Positions 23,422 through 32,492 of a stretch of 64,000 bases of DNA are shown in pieces. Origin of the DNA: JBBQYD01 sp942493075 (lineage in GTDB: Bacteria > Verrucomicrobiota > Verrucomicrobiia > Limisphaerales > UBA8199); NCBI GenBank assembly GCA_942493075.1, contig OW818681.1, forward strand, positions 1,178,001 through 1,242,000. Direction: 5' to 3'. The notes under the pieces were generated by a model. It searched no databases, was not told the DNA's origin, and saw nothing but the letters and a program-made list of their open reading frames with translations. Every line of letters begins with the position of its first letter. Within the stretch, counting starts at the first letter, position 1. The position numbers were made by a program, and so were the translations under genes.

Positions 23422-24006
23422 ATGCCAGACGACCAAGCCAACGAGGATATTACCCGCGTGCTGGAGTCTCTCGATCAATCGGGAGGCGCTTCAGAACGAT
23501 TGCTCCCGCTGGTTTACGAGGAACTGCGCCGCCTCGCTGCCGTGCGTATGGCTCAGGAAAAGGCAGGGCAGACCCTGCAACCCACGGCCCTGGTTCACGA
23601 GGCCTGGATTCGCCTCACGAACGGGAATGCAAAGGTATGGCGCAGTCGGGGGCACTTTTTTGGCGCAGCGGCCCAGGCAATGAGGCGGATTCTGATTGAA
23701 CGTGCCCGTCGCAAGATGAGCGCCAAGCGCGGTAGCGGAGTGGAGCACCTCAGAATCGAGGATGTCGATGTGGTGGATAGTCTGCCGGACGAGCGTGTTC
23801 TGCTCATCGATGAGGCCCTGGCTCGTTTGGAAGGCACAGACCCGGACTTAGCGCGCGTTGTTAGCCTGAAGTTCTACGGCGGGCTCACCAATGTTGAAGT
23901 CGCCGAGATCCTGGGCGTGACGGAGCGCACCGTGCAGAACAAATGGACTTTTGCGAAGGCTTGGTTGCTGGAGAGCATTTTGGAAGAGACGAATCCGCGC
24001 ACATAA
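23422..24006 (+). CDS. ECF-type sigma factor
   Basis: A 194-residue RNA polymerase sigma factor. Region 2 spans ~20-95 (ERLLPLVYEELRRLAAVRM, then ALVHEAWIRL and HFFGAAAQAMRRILIERAR), a pattern of the ECF-like family abundant in Planctomycetes and Verrucomicrobiota. Region 4 spans ~130-190 with a helix-turn-helix (TNVEVAEILGVTERTVQNKW). No anti-sigma factor lies nearby; instead a membrane Ser/Thr kinase gene starts 62 bp downstream, a pairing known for several ECF groups in which phosphorylation replaces anti-sigma control. Targets are unknown. Confidence 0.92.
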   Translation: MPDDQANEDITRVLESLDQSGGASERLLPLVYEELRRLAAVRMAQEKAGQTLQPTALVHEAWIRLTNGNAKVWRSRGHFFGAAAQAMRRILIERARRKMSAKRGSGVEHLRIEDVDVVDSLPDERVLLIDEALARLEGTDPDLARVVSLKFYGGLTNVEVAEILGVTERTVQNKWTFAKAWLLESILEETNPRT

Positions 24007-24068
24007 GCTGGCAGGTTTTCTGCATTTACCGCCGCTTATCGCACTGATGTTTGGTTGGATACCGCTGA

Positions 24069-26351
24069 ATGATCGTGGAACAGGGAACCGTCAGAGAACA
24101 GTCGCTTTTTGAGGCAGCCCTCGCCATTCCGGCCGGAGCGGGCCGGGACGCGTTCTTAGCAGAAGCTTGCAAGGGGGATCTCGCGCTTCACCGCCGCATC
24201 AGCAAACTGCTGGCCGTCCAGGAACAGTCGGAGCAATTCTTTCCCGAGAGTGCATCAGCCATGCTCGGCATTGAGCAAGGCGACATCGAAGAACTCGCGG
24301 CAGCCCAATCAGCGGCGGGTGAGCAGTTGGGTCAGAACGTGGGCCGCTATAAACTGCTGAAGCAACTCGGGGAGGGCGGCTGCGGGACCGTGTACCTGGC
24401 GGCCCAGGAGGAACCGGTACAGCGTTTGGTGGCGTTGAAGATCATCAAGCTCGGGATGGACACCCGGAATGTGATTGCCCGGTTCGACGCCGAGCGCCAG
24501 GCACTCGCGCTCATGGATCATCCGAACATCGCCAAGGTGCTGGATGCGGGCGCGACGGGCTCCGGCCGGCCGTACTTTGTGATGGAACTGGTGCAAGGGG
24601 TGAAGATTACTCAATTTTGTGACCAGAACCAATTGTCCCCACATCAGCGGCTGGAACTTTTTATCAGGGTCTGCCATGCCATCCAGCATGCTCACCAAAA
24701 AGGAGTCATTCATCGTGACATCAAGCCCTCGAACATTCTGGTTACGTTGCACGACGGGGTTCCCGTTCCAAAGGTAATCGATTTCGGCATAGCAAAAGCC
24801 ATTTCCGGCCGGCTGATCAACGATCCGGCGGTGACCCTGCAAGGCCAGTTTGTTGGCACGCCCGCGTACATGAGTCCTGAGCAGGCGGAAATAGGCGGAT
24901 TGGATGTGGATACTCGCAGCGATATCTACTCGCTCGGGGTGCTGCTCTATGAGTTGCTTACTGGCCACCCGCCGTTTGATCAAAAGCAGCTCGTTGAGCA
25001 TGGGCTCGACAGAATGCGCCAAACGTTGCGAGAGACCGATCCAATGCGCCCTTCCGTTTTGTTGACGTCGATGACGCAGGCCGATCTTACGCTAACCGCC
25101 AAGCTGCGTTGTGAAGAGCCGCCACGGCTGATCAGTTCTCTCAAAGGCGATCTGGATTGGATCGTCATGCAGGCGTTGGAGAAGGATCGACAACGCCGTT
25201 ATGAGACTGCCAGCGCCCTGGCTTTAGACGTCCGGCGCTACCTGAACAACGAGCCTGTGTTTGCCCGGCCGCCTAGCCGTTGCTATCGAATTAAGAAGCT
25301 GATCCAACGCAATAAGATCGCATACGCATCCGGGGCGGCTGTGGTGCTCTCGTTGCTCATCGGACTGGGCGTTTCCACCCGCATGTTCATTCTGGAGCGA
25401 CAGGGCCGATTGGAACAATCCCGGCTTCGGCAACAAGCCGATGTCGCCCGAGTGGAGGCCGAGCGTGCGCGCGCCAATGAAGCTCGGCTGCGTGGCGAGG
25501 CCGAGACAAGGGAAAAGATCACACAAGCTGTCGTGCTGCTGGGGCATGGTCAAACTGAGAAGGCAGATGCACTCCTGGCAGGAATACCCCTCGAGTTCTT
25601 CACTCCTTCGACCGAGGCGATCTCCGTTTTTCGAGACTTGGGTAATTGGAACACACTCCAGGGGAGATGGCGTCAGGCTGCTGATCGTTATCTCGTCCTC
25701 ATGCATGTCAACCATGTGGACAAAGCGGATCAAACCACCGGAGCGACCTTCGATTTATTGATCGCCGCCCCGTTGCTGGTGGAGGCGGGTGACATCGATG
25801 GTTATGATCGCGTGAGGCGGTTAGCTCTCTCGCGCCTTGCAGGCAGCTCCTATGCAGGGGCGGCCGAGCAATTGTTGAAGACGAGTTTATTGCTTCCAGC
25901 CGATTCGGAGATGATGAAGGCGTTGGAACCGTTTGCACGGGTCGCTGCCAATTCCCTTGTTACCTACAATCCGCAGGAGAATGAGGGGCGTCATTATCTG
26001 GCTTCATGGCGGGCGTTAGCGTTGGGCTTATGGGAGTACCGTCGTGAAAACTACGTCGCTTGTTTGGAATGGTTGAGAAGATGCTCGGAGTATCCGGATC
26101 AGTCCGTATCCTGTGTGGCCGGTGTTCATCTGATCCGAAGTCTGGCCCGGCATCGCTTGGGGCAGACTCAGGCCGTGGAAGAGGAGTTTGATGCCGGAAA
26201 GGCGATGGTCGAAGAATACTTCAGCAAGAAGCTTGAGAATGGCACTGAGAAGCAAGGGCGGTTGGCGGGGTGGATCATGAACGCAATTTTCCTGCGCGAA
26301 GCGGATCGGGTGCTCCACTCACCTGCGAACGAGGCAGCGATTTCCGAGTAA
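24069..26351 (+). CDS. Membrane Ser/Thr protein kinase
   Basis: A 760-residue protein. After an N-terminal region (~1-90), a Hanks-type kinase domain runs ~93-400: glycine loop GEGGCGTVYL, catalytic Lys in VALKIIKLG, HRDIKPSNIL loop, DFGIAK, and the activation segment ending GTPAYMSPEQAE. One transmembrane helix follows (~417-440, ASGAAVVLSLLIGLGVSTRM), then a short coiled coil (VEAERARANEARLRGEAETR) and an extracytoplasmic alpha-helical, TPR-like C-terminal domain (~490-760). The layout is typical of kinases encoded directly after ECF sigma genes. The likely role is to phosphorylate and activate the sigma factor on an envelope cue; inferred from context. Confidence 0.93.
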   Translation: MIVEQGTVREQSLFEAALAIPAGAGRDAFLAEACKGDLALHRRISKLLAVQEQSEQFFPESASAMLGIEQGDIEELAAAQSAAGEQLGQNVGRYKLLKQLGEGGCGTVYLAAQEEPVQRLVALKIIKLGMDTRNVIARFDAERQALALMDHPNIAKVLDAGATGSGRPYFVMELVQGVKITQFCDQNQLSPHQRLELFIRVCHAIQHAHQKGVIHRDIKPSNILVTLHDGVPVPKVIDFGIAKAISGRLINDPAVTLQGQFVGTPAYMSPEQAEIGGLDVDTRSDIYSLGVLLYELLTGHPPFDQKQLVEHGLDRMRQTLRETDPMRPSVLLTSMTQADLTLTAKLRCEEPPRLISSLKGDLDWIVMQALEKDRQRRYETASALALDVRRYLNNEPVFARPPSRCYRIKKLIQRNKIAYASGAAVVLSLLIGLGVSTRMFILERQGRLEQSRLRQQADVARVEAERARANEARLRGEAETREKITQAVVLLGHGQTEKADALLAGIPLEFFTPSTEAISVFRDLGNWNTLQGRWRQAADRYLVLMHVNHVDKADQTTGATFDLLIAAPLLVEAGDIDGYDRVRRLALSRLAGSSYAGAAEQLLKTSLLLPADSEMMKALEPFARVAANSLVTYNPQENEGRHYLASWRALALGLWEYRRENYVACLEWLRRCSEYPDQSVSCVAGVHLIRSLARHRLGQTQAVEEEFDAGKAMVEEYFSKKLENGTEKQGRLAGWIMNAIFLREADRVLHSPANEAAISE

Positions 26352-26358
26352 GGCAAGC

Positions 26359-27324
26359 CTATTTGGCGGGTGCCGCCGGTTCCTCCTTTTTCCGGCCGGT
26401 CATGCGGACGGGGCGAATCAGACCTTCCGCATCATAGGTAAGTTCGTCCACGCAGAGTTGGCGCTGCCCCTGGCTGCCTTCGCCGTCACGAGGTTCCCAC
26501 CGATGATAGAAAATCAGCCACTTGCTGGTGCCTGGCTTGCGAACGATGGAATGGTGCCCCGGTCCTCTCCATGAGCCTTCAGTGGAAAGCAGCCGACCGC
26601 GATAACGCCATGGCCCGGCCGGACCTTCGGCTGTTGAGTAATGCGCGGAATAGGAGGAATCCTGCCAATTGCCATGGCTATAGGAAAGATAGTAGCAGCC
26701 CTCGTGGTAATGCATGAAGGCCCCTTCTGTGAAGTTCCTGGGAGTTTCGGCTGAGACTTCTCTGGCGATGGATACCAGATTGGAATTCAGTATGAATACC
26801 CGCAGCTTGGCCCCGGCGCTGCCTCCAGCATATAAGTAGGTGGTGTTCGATTTCGGATCTTTAAAAACCATAGGATCGATGGCTTCGAACCCAGCGCCCC
26901 CCGTAACCAGCGGTTTCCCGGAGTCTATGAAAGGTCCCTCAGGCTTATCGCCAACTGCTACGCCGATCCGCGAAGGTGTCGGGTTTTGCGGCCCAACCGA
27001 ATAGTAGAAATAGAACTTTCCGGCAGCCTCGAAAACCGATGGTGCCCAGGCATAGTGCCGGTCCGCGCCATCATCCCGGAGCCACGAGACATCCTTGAAA
27101 TCCAGCACTGGGCCGTGCCGCTCCCAATCGATAAGGTTAGTAGAAGAGAACGCAAAAAACGCCTGAGTCCGGCGTACATTATTCCACGTGGGATACACCC
27201 AAATCGTCGAGCCAATTGTGATCGCATGAGGGTCTGCCCCGGGCAGGATTGGATTCTTGCCATGAAGCGTCTCCAGCCCAAGCATGAGCAGGCAGACTGC
27301 CGAAATAATGAACTTCTCTCTCAT
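26359..27324 (-). CDS. Glycoside hydrolase family 43 protein
   Basis: A 321-residue exported enzyme from ATG 27324, where the signal peptide begins (FIISAVCLLMLGLETLHG). The five-bladed propeller pattern of GH43 is visible: the first catalytic Asp in ILPGADPHAI, blades such as YAWAPSVFEAAGKFYFYYS, EAIDPMVFKDPKSNTTYLYA, the general-acid Glu likely in NFTEGAFMHYHEGCYYLSYS, and GPGHHSIVRKPGTSKWLIFYH. Such enzymes release arabinose, xylose or galactose from plant-type polysaccharides. It is convergent with the kinase gene (7 bp apart). Xylose isomerase nearby suggests pentose use, though the genes are not co-directional. Confidence 0.85.
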   Translation of the reverse strand: MREKFIISAVCLLMLGLETLHGKNPILPGADPHAITIGSTIWVYPTWNNVRRTQAFFAFSSTNLIDWERHGPVLDFKDVSWLRDDGADRHYAWAPSVFEAAGKFYFYYSVGPQNPTPSRIGVAVGDKPEGPFIDSGKPLVTGGAGFEAIDPMVFKDPKSNTTYLYAGGSAGAKLRVFILNSNLVSIAREVSAETPRNFTEGAFMHYHEGCYYLSYSHGNWQDSSYSAHYSTAEGPAGPWRYRGRLLSTEGSWRGPGHHSIVRKPGTSKWLIFYHRWEPRDGEGSQGQRQLCVDELTYDAEGLIRPVRMTGRKKEEPAAPAK

Positions 27325-27678
27325 TCGTTGCCGCCAAACGAACGCGCGTTCACATTCCAACGCGGCCCGCCCATAGCGTCGTTGCTACTGACGAAGATAA
27401 GGCGGCCCGAATTCGTACAAAAGCAGAGTTTTGAGCCGGGTTATTAAAAGATGAGAGTCTTGCTCTATGGCGTTATTGAAGGTGGGGCGGTGGCGGCAGC
27501 CTTCTGGGATACTACACTAGCAGGGAGGTGAAGAATGATCCAAAGAATACGCCGGGCTTTGTAGCTGGACTTTGAATCCTCGGATTGCCGGGGATGAAAG
27601 ACCAAACGTCTCGGGCGTTCGCGCAATGGAAACCGTGCCTGACTGTTGATCATTTCGCAGAACCATTTACATATATAC

Positions 27679-29718
27679 ATGGATGTTGACGTCGCAGTCC
27701 TTGGGGGTGGTTTTGCCGGTGTCTATTGTACCAAAGCCTTAGCCGGTGGTTTCGGTCGCAAAGGGCTCGGTCGGGTCGCATTGATCTCCGATGAAAACTA
27801 CATGGTCTTTCAACCCATGTTACCTGAGGTGACGGGAGGCACCATTTCCCCGCAACATGTGATCAGCCCTTTACGACTTTTATGCAGGAAGGCTCAGGTA
27901 CTCAAATCGACGGTTCAGGAGATCCATCTTCAAGACCGCACATTGATCCTCAGCGCCGGGGCATTCTCGGAGAATCTATCCGTTCGCTACCGGCACCTGG
28001 TGCTCGCAATGGGATCTGAGGTCGATCTGAGCCGTGTCCCGGGGATGTCGGAGCACGCGTTTCTCATGCGCAACGTGGGCGATGCGATGTATCTGAGAAC
28101 GACCATTATCGGGAGGATTGAGGAAGCCAGTCTGGATTCACGACCGGAGGTGAGACAGCGTCTTCTCACGTTCGTCGTTGTTGGCGGCGGCTATTCGGGT
28201 GTCGAAACCGCCGGCCATATATTGGATCTGTTCCAAGCCGTTTACCGGTTTTACCCCAACATTCGGCGGGATGAGTTGGTGGTTTACCTGGTTCACAGCC
28301 GTGAGTATCTCCTACAAACACTCACGCGGAAGCTAGGTGAGTATGCCGCGCTCCAGTTGCAGAAACGCGGGCTTCGGTTGTTGCTCAACGAAAGAGTGAA
28401 AGCCATGACGGTTGATCGTGTTTACCTGACGAGCGGCAAAGTGATTGAATCGAACACGGTCGTGGCCACAATCGGCAACGGACCTCACTCACTTGTTCGG
28501 GGGCTTTGTGAAACGAACGGTTTTGAAAGTCTAAAAGGTCAGATTGTTACCGACTCGTTTTGCCGGGTCAAAGGCCAGCCCAATGTTTGGGCGGCAGGTG
28601 ATTGCGCTGCCGTTCCCCTTGCCGGGGGCGGGCAGTGCCCGGAGACCGCCCAGTTTGCGATGCGCCAGGGCATGCTCATCGGGCAGAACATACTTCGTTA
28701 CGAGAAGCACCTAGGTCTATTGCCATTCAAATTCAAGGGTTTTGGCGAGATGGCCACCATCGGACATCGCATCGCAGTAGCGGACATCCTCGGGGTCAAT
28801 TTTTCTGGATTCCTGGCCTGGTGGATTTGGCGTTCTGTTTATCTGGCGAAGCTGCCACGCCTGGATCGCAAGATCCGGGTCGTTCTGGACTGGACCCTGG
28901 ACCTTTTCTTTCCCCGGGATATCAACCATCTGAGCCCGAGGTTCAGCACATTGGCGAGTGAGATGTATCTGGAATCGGGTGATGTGCTGTTTGAAAAGGG
29001 GGAACCGGCGTTCTCCTTCTACATCGTTAAGCAGGGGGCGTTGGAGATTTCCGGCGGACCCGGCCCCGATAGGCGGATAGCCGAGGGTGATTACTTTGGG
29101 GAATCTGCTTTGCTTGATGGTGGAAACTGGATGCATCAAGCCCGCGCGGTGGAGCCCACAAGATTGGTCGCACTCCCAGCCAGCGTCTTTCATCAAATCG
29201 TCTCCGGCGCGGGTTCCCTGGCGAAATTCTTTCGCAAATCTGCCGCAAAGTATCGATTGCGACAGACACTGGATTTGTTGGGACGAAGGATGCCGGAGGG
29301 TTTCATGCGCCGTCCGGTTTCGGATTTCATGAGCCCGCAAGTCTATAAACTTACAGTTCAAACGCGCGTGCGCGAGGCGTTGGATCTGGCTCGCCAGCAC
29401 CCGCGCAGTTCCTACCCGGTTGTGGATGTCTCCGAACGTTTCCTGGGTGTGCTCGAACGGGAAGACTTCTACGATTTCGTGAAAAGGCCTGGAACAACCG
29501 ACCAAAGCACGCTTGAGGGGCTCAACTTATCCCGCGTTCCTATCTGCGGTCCTACGGTTACTCTTGAAACGTTTTTGCCTGACATGATGCGTTCCGGATC
29601 AAACAAGGCAGTCGTGGTTGATGAATCCAAACGGGCGATCGGCGTGGTCACTATCCTCGATATCCTGGCCGCCAGTTGCGCCGAGGATGCATGCCTGAGA
29701 AGATCCTGCGACCCCTGA
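27679..29718 (+). CDS. NDH-2-like dehydrogenase fused to cNMP and CBS domains
   Basis: A 679-residue protein from ATG 27679 (MDVDVAVLGGGFAGVYCTKA), where the FAD-binding Rossmann fold begins. Residues ~1-415 match type II NADH:quinone oxidoreductases: GGGFAG, the NAD site GGGYSGVETAG (~168-180), the FAD motif AAGDCAAVP and an amphipathic membrane-association segment (FLAWWIWRSVYLAKLPRLD). Residues ~425-530 are a cyclic-nucleotide-binding-like domain (LESGDVLFEKGEPAFSFYIV, GDYFGESALLDGG). Residues ~548-679 form a CBS pair (VSDFMSPQVYKLTVQT, SSYPVVDVSERFLGVL, KAVVVDESKRAIGVVTILDI). The two added domains suggest control of electron entry into the quinone pool by cyclic nucleotide or adenylate levels. 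That is inference. Confidence 0.88.
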   Translation: MDVDVAVLGGGFAGVYCTKALAGGFGRKGLGRVALISDENYMVFQPMLPEVTGGTISPQHVISPLRLLCRKAQVLKSTVQEIHLQDRTLILSAGAFSENLSVRYRHLVLAMGSEVDLSRVPGMSEHAFLMRNVGDAMYLRTTIIGRIEEASLDSRPEVRQRLLTFVVVGGGYSGVETAGHILDLFQAVYRFYPNIRRDELVVYLVHSREYLLQTLTRKLGEYAALQLQKRGLRLLLNERVKAMTVDRVYLTSGKVIESNTVVATIGNGPHSLVRGLCETNGFESLKGQIVTDSFCRVKGQPNVWAAGDCAAVPLAGGGQCPETAQFAMRQGMLIGQNILRYEKHLGLLPFKFKGFGEMATIGHRIAVADILGVNFSGFLAWWIWRSVYLAKLPRLDRKIRVVLDWTLDLFFPRDINHLSPRFSTLASEMYLESGDVLFEKGEPAFSFYIVKQGALEISGGPGPDRRIAEGDYFGESALLDGGNWMHQARAVEPTRLVALPASVFHQIVSGAGSLAKFFRKSAAKYRLRQTLDLLGRRMPEGFMRRPVSDFMSPQVYKLTVQTRVREALDLARQHPRSSYPVVDVSERFLGVLEREDFYDFVKRPGTTDQSTLEGLNLSRVPICGPTVTLETFLPDMMRSGSNKAVVVDESKRAIGVVTILDILAASCAEDACLRRSCDP

Positions 29719-29876
29719 CCGGCATCGTGCTGGTCTTGTTCGGCTTCCTTCGCAATGCGCTTGGGCAATGTGAGAGGGGTCTCGGCTTTGCATCCTCGCA
29801 AATGTGATTGTTGTGACATTTCCTCGCTTGCCCTGGCGATGCGCGCTAATTAGGCTTCTCGCAAATCTGCCTATTT

Positions 29877-31202
29877 ATGAAGAAACCAGCCAAAGAGTTT
29901 TTTGCCGGGATCAGAAAGATTCAGTATGAAGGTCCCTCCTCCCGAAATCCACTCGCGTTCAAGCACTATAACGCGGAGGAGATGATCGATGGAAAGGCTA
30001 TGAAGGAGCACCTTCGGTTTTCTGTCACTTACTGGCACACGATCCGCGGCCAACTGGCCGACATGTTCGGAGCCGGCACCGCCGTCCGCCCCTGGGAAGA
30101 CGGGACAAACTCCATGAAAATGGCTGAAACCCGTGTGCGAGTGGCATTCGAGTTCCTGGAGAAGCTCGGCGCCCCGTTCTACGCGTTTCACGACCGGGAC
30201 GTTTCCCCCGAAGGCAAGAACCTAAGCGAAACCAACCGGAACTTTGATAAGATCGCCGGTTTGCTTAAGCAGGAACAACAACGGACGGGCGTGAAGTTGC
30301 TTTGGGGGACAGCTTGCCTATTCGTGCATCCGCGTTTTGCGCATGGCGCAGCAACAAGCTGCAATGCCGATGTGTTTGCTTATGCGGCAGCGCAGGTCAA
30401 AAAGGCGATTGAAGTCACCCACCTGCTCGGCGGCGAGGGCTACGTGTTTTGGGGCGGGCGCGAAGGATACAGCACTTTATTGAATACAGATCTAAAACGA
30501 GAGGTGGAGCATCTGGGCCGTTTCCTCCATATGGCAGTGGACTATAAGAAATCCATCGGCTTCAAAGGGCAGTTCTATATCGAACCGAAACCGAAGGAGC
30601 CCACAAAGCATCAGTATGACTCGGACGCCGCTGCTTGCCTGAACTTCCTGAGGGAGTTCGATCTGCTCAACGATTTTAAACTCAATCTTGAAACCAACCA
30701 CGCAACGCTCGCAGGCCACACAATGCAGCATGAAATGGAAGTTGCCATTTCTGCGAACGCGCTCGGGTCCATCGACGCCAATACAGGGGACGTGCTGCTT
30801 GGATGGGATACCGACCAGTTCCCGACGGACATCTATCTCACCACCGAGATCATGCTCCGCATCTTGAAGATGGGCGGATTCACCACTGGCGGAACGAACT
30901 TCGATGCCAAAGTCCGCCGCGAGAGCTTTGAACCTGTGGATTTGTTTTATGCACACATCGGCGGCATGGATGCCTTTGCTCGCGGGTTGAAGATAGCCTC
31001 GGCCATTCGTAAGGACGGTCGGCTCGAAGATTTCGTGAAGCAACGCTACAGCTCCTGGGATTCAGGTATTGGTGCAAAAATTGAATCGGGCAAGGCAGGT
31101 TTTAAGGATCTGGAAGCCTACATGCTCAAGAAGGGCGATGCGATTCCGAGTCAGAGCGGCCGCCAGGAAATGCTCGAAGGCCTGATCAACGAGTTCATCT
31201 AA
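29877..31202 (+). CDS. xylA: Xylose isomerase
   Basis: A 441-residue cytoplasmic TIM-barrel enzyme converting D-xylose to D-xylulose (and glucose to fructose). The length and motifs match class II xylose isomerases: catalytic-His region FYAFHDRDVSPEG, metal-binding Glu/Lys region FYIEPKPKEPTKHQYD, LETNHATLAGHTMQHE, and GWDTDQFPTD. The N-terminus EFFAGIRKIQYEGPSS is typical. No xylulokinase gene is adjacent, so the rest of the pathway lies elsewhere. The GH43 enzyme nearby could supply pentose. Confidence 0.95.
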   Translation: MKKPAKEFFAGIRKIQYEGPSSRNPLAFKHYNAEEMIDGKAMKEHLRFSVTYWHTIRGQLADMFGAGTAVRPWEDGTNSMKMAETRVRVAFEFLEKLGAPFYAFHDRDVSPEGKNLSETNRNFDKIAGLLKQEQQRTGVKLLWGTACLFVHPRFAHGAATSCNADVFAYAAAQVKKAIEVTHLLGGEGYVFWGGREGYSTLLNTDLKREVEHLGRFLHMAVDYKKSIGFKGQFYIEPKPKEPTKHQYDSDAAACLNFLREFDLLNDFKLNLETNHATLAGHTMQHEMEVAISANALGSIDANTGDVLLGWDTDQFPTDIYLTTEIMLRILKMGGFTTGGTNFDAKVRRESFEPVDLFYAHIGGMDAFARGLKIASAIRKDGRLEDFVKQRYSSWDSGIGAKIESGKAGFKDLEAYMLKKGDAIPSQSGRQEMLEGLINEFI

Positions 31203-31312
31203 GGCTTACTTCTTAAAACGAACCAGGCGTGTTTCTTGAAAAGGGAACGCGCTCTGGTGCGATGTGGAGAACTTGCTTGTTCTGACGGGCCATTGTTGGT
31301 TGACTGATTGGC

Positions 31313-32251
31313 ATGTCAAAGACGAATCGCCGTTCGTTGCTAGTGCTGTTGCTTATCGGCGCACTGCTCATTGGCGGCGCAGCCGCGTTTCTTCATTTCA
31401 CGTATCGTCCTACCGTTGGGAGCGGTGCTGCCGGGCCGTCTGTTGATAAGCAACGCTTTGCGCGGCCCTGGACGACGAATGCAGTCCTGCTGGTTGGCTT
31501 GGGTGATAGTGTCACCGCAGGGTTCGGTGCCCGGAAAGGCTACGGCTACTTCGATCGCTTGCTGGCCAATCCACCGGATGAATTCGCTGAGATGTCTGGC
31601 GTGAATCTTCGTGCTGCCATCCCCAACCTGGCAGCAACCAATCTTTCGATCTCTGGCAGCACTTCGGGCGAGGTGCCGCAGTCACAACTGAAGCGGCTTT
31701 ACCAAGCGGACAGCAACGTGCTTGGGCTTGTGGTAATCACCACTGGTGGGAACGATCTCATTCATAACTACGGACGCACCGCTCCCCGGGAGCAGGCCAT
31801 GTACGGGGCGACGCTTGCGGAAGGACTCCCTTGGGTGGCTGAGTTTGAGAAGCGGTTGGAGGTGATCGTTCAGGAGATCAACGATCGGTTTCCGGGAGGT
31901 TGCCACATCTTCTTCTGTAACATCTACGATCCTTCAGATGGAGTTGGGGATATTGAGAAATCCGGTTTGCCCCCCTGGGCCGATGGGCTGAAGCTGCTGG
32001 CAAAATATAACGAAGCAATCGAGCAGTGTTCCAGGAAGCATCCCAACGTGCACTTCGTGGATATGCACCGACTCTTTCTCGGGCACGGCTTGCATAGCAG
32101 CCAGTTTTGGTTCCGCCATTACGATCGCAAAGACCCGCACTATTGGTATTACACGAACCTGGAAGATCCCAACGAACGAGGGTATGACGCGTTGCGACGG
32201 TTGTTTCTAAACGAGATCTCAGGCGTCCTGAGCCCAGAACGCGCCCAGTGA
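31313..32251 (+). CDS. SGNH/GDSL-type hydrolase, membrane anchored
   Basis: A 312-residue protein with an N-terminal membrane anchor or signal (LLVLLLIGALLIGGAAAFL). The SGNH fold is clear: block I GLGDSVTAGFG (nucleophile Ser), block II Gly in SISGSTSGE, block III TTGGNDLIHNYG. In block V, where most members have DxxH before PN, the sequence reads NLEDPNERGYDALR, so the usual catalytic His is not at its normal place; another His (FLGHGLHSS) may serve, or activity is changed. The family includes esterases, lipases and carbohydrate O-deacetylases. It follows xylA by 110 bp on the same strand; a role in deacetylating polysaccharide is possible but unproven. Confidence 0.78.
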   Translation: MSKTNRRSLLVLLLIGALLIGGAAAFLHFTYRPTVGSGAAGPSVDKQRFARPWTTNAVLLVGLGDSVTAGFGARKGYGYFDRLLANPPDEFAEMSGVNLRAAIPNLAATNLSISGSTSGEVPQSQLKRLYQADSNVLGLVVITTGGNDLIHNYGRTAPREQAMYGATLAEGLPWVAEFEKRLEVIVQEINDRFPGGCHIFFCNIYDPSDGVGDIEKSGLPPWADGLKLLAKYNEAIEQCSRKHPNVHFVDMHRLFLGHGLHSSQFWFRHYDRKDPHYWYYTNLEDPNERGYDALRRLFLNEISGVLSPERAQ

Positions 32252-32380
32252 CTATCCAATGCCCCACCTTTCTAGCCGCATGTTCCGCGCGGCGTCGCAT
32301 CCTCGCACCGGGCAGCGGTTACTTGCGCACCTGCTGGCTAATAGAGTGACCGGCATCCTTCTCAGCTTTTCATCATACCC

Positions 32381-32394
32381 TTGACCTCGGTCAA
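32381..32394. promoter_or_regulatory. FNR/DNR-type binding site upstream of hcp
   Basis: TTGAC-CTCG-GTCAA is a perfect 5-4-5 palindrome of the Crp/Fnr/DNR type. Its centre (32387.5) lies 41.5 bp before position 32429, the start predicted from the TATTGA box at 32417-32422. This is class II activator geometry, and hcp genes are commonly controlled by NO- or oxygen-sensing Crp/Fnr-family regulators. Confidence 0.6.
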
Positions 32395-32416
32395 AGCGGC
32401 GAGCCCGGGCTGCTGC

Positions 32417-32422
32417 TATTGA
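32417..32422 (+). promoter_or_regulatory. Candidate -10 box of hcp promoter
   Basis: TATTGA sits 22 bp after the activator palindrome and predicts transcription from about 32429, giving a leader of about 64 nt before the hcp ATG at 32493. No good -35 is present, as expected for an activator-dependent class II promoter. Confidence 0.45.
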
Positions 32423-32492
32423 TATCGTGCGCTTTGAACAGCGGGCTACATGCCTGTGGGCGCAGGATTCAAAAGACCACCAACTATCTATT

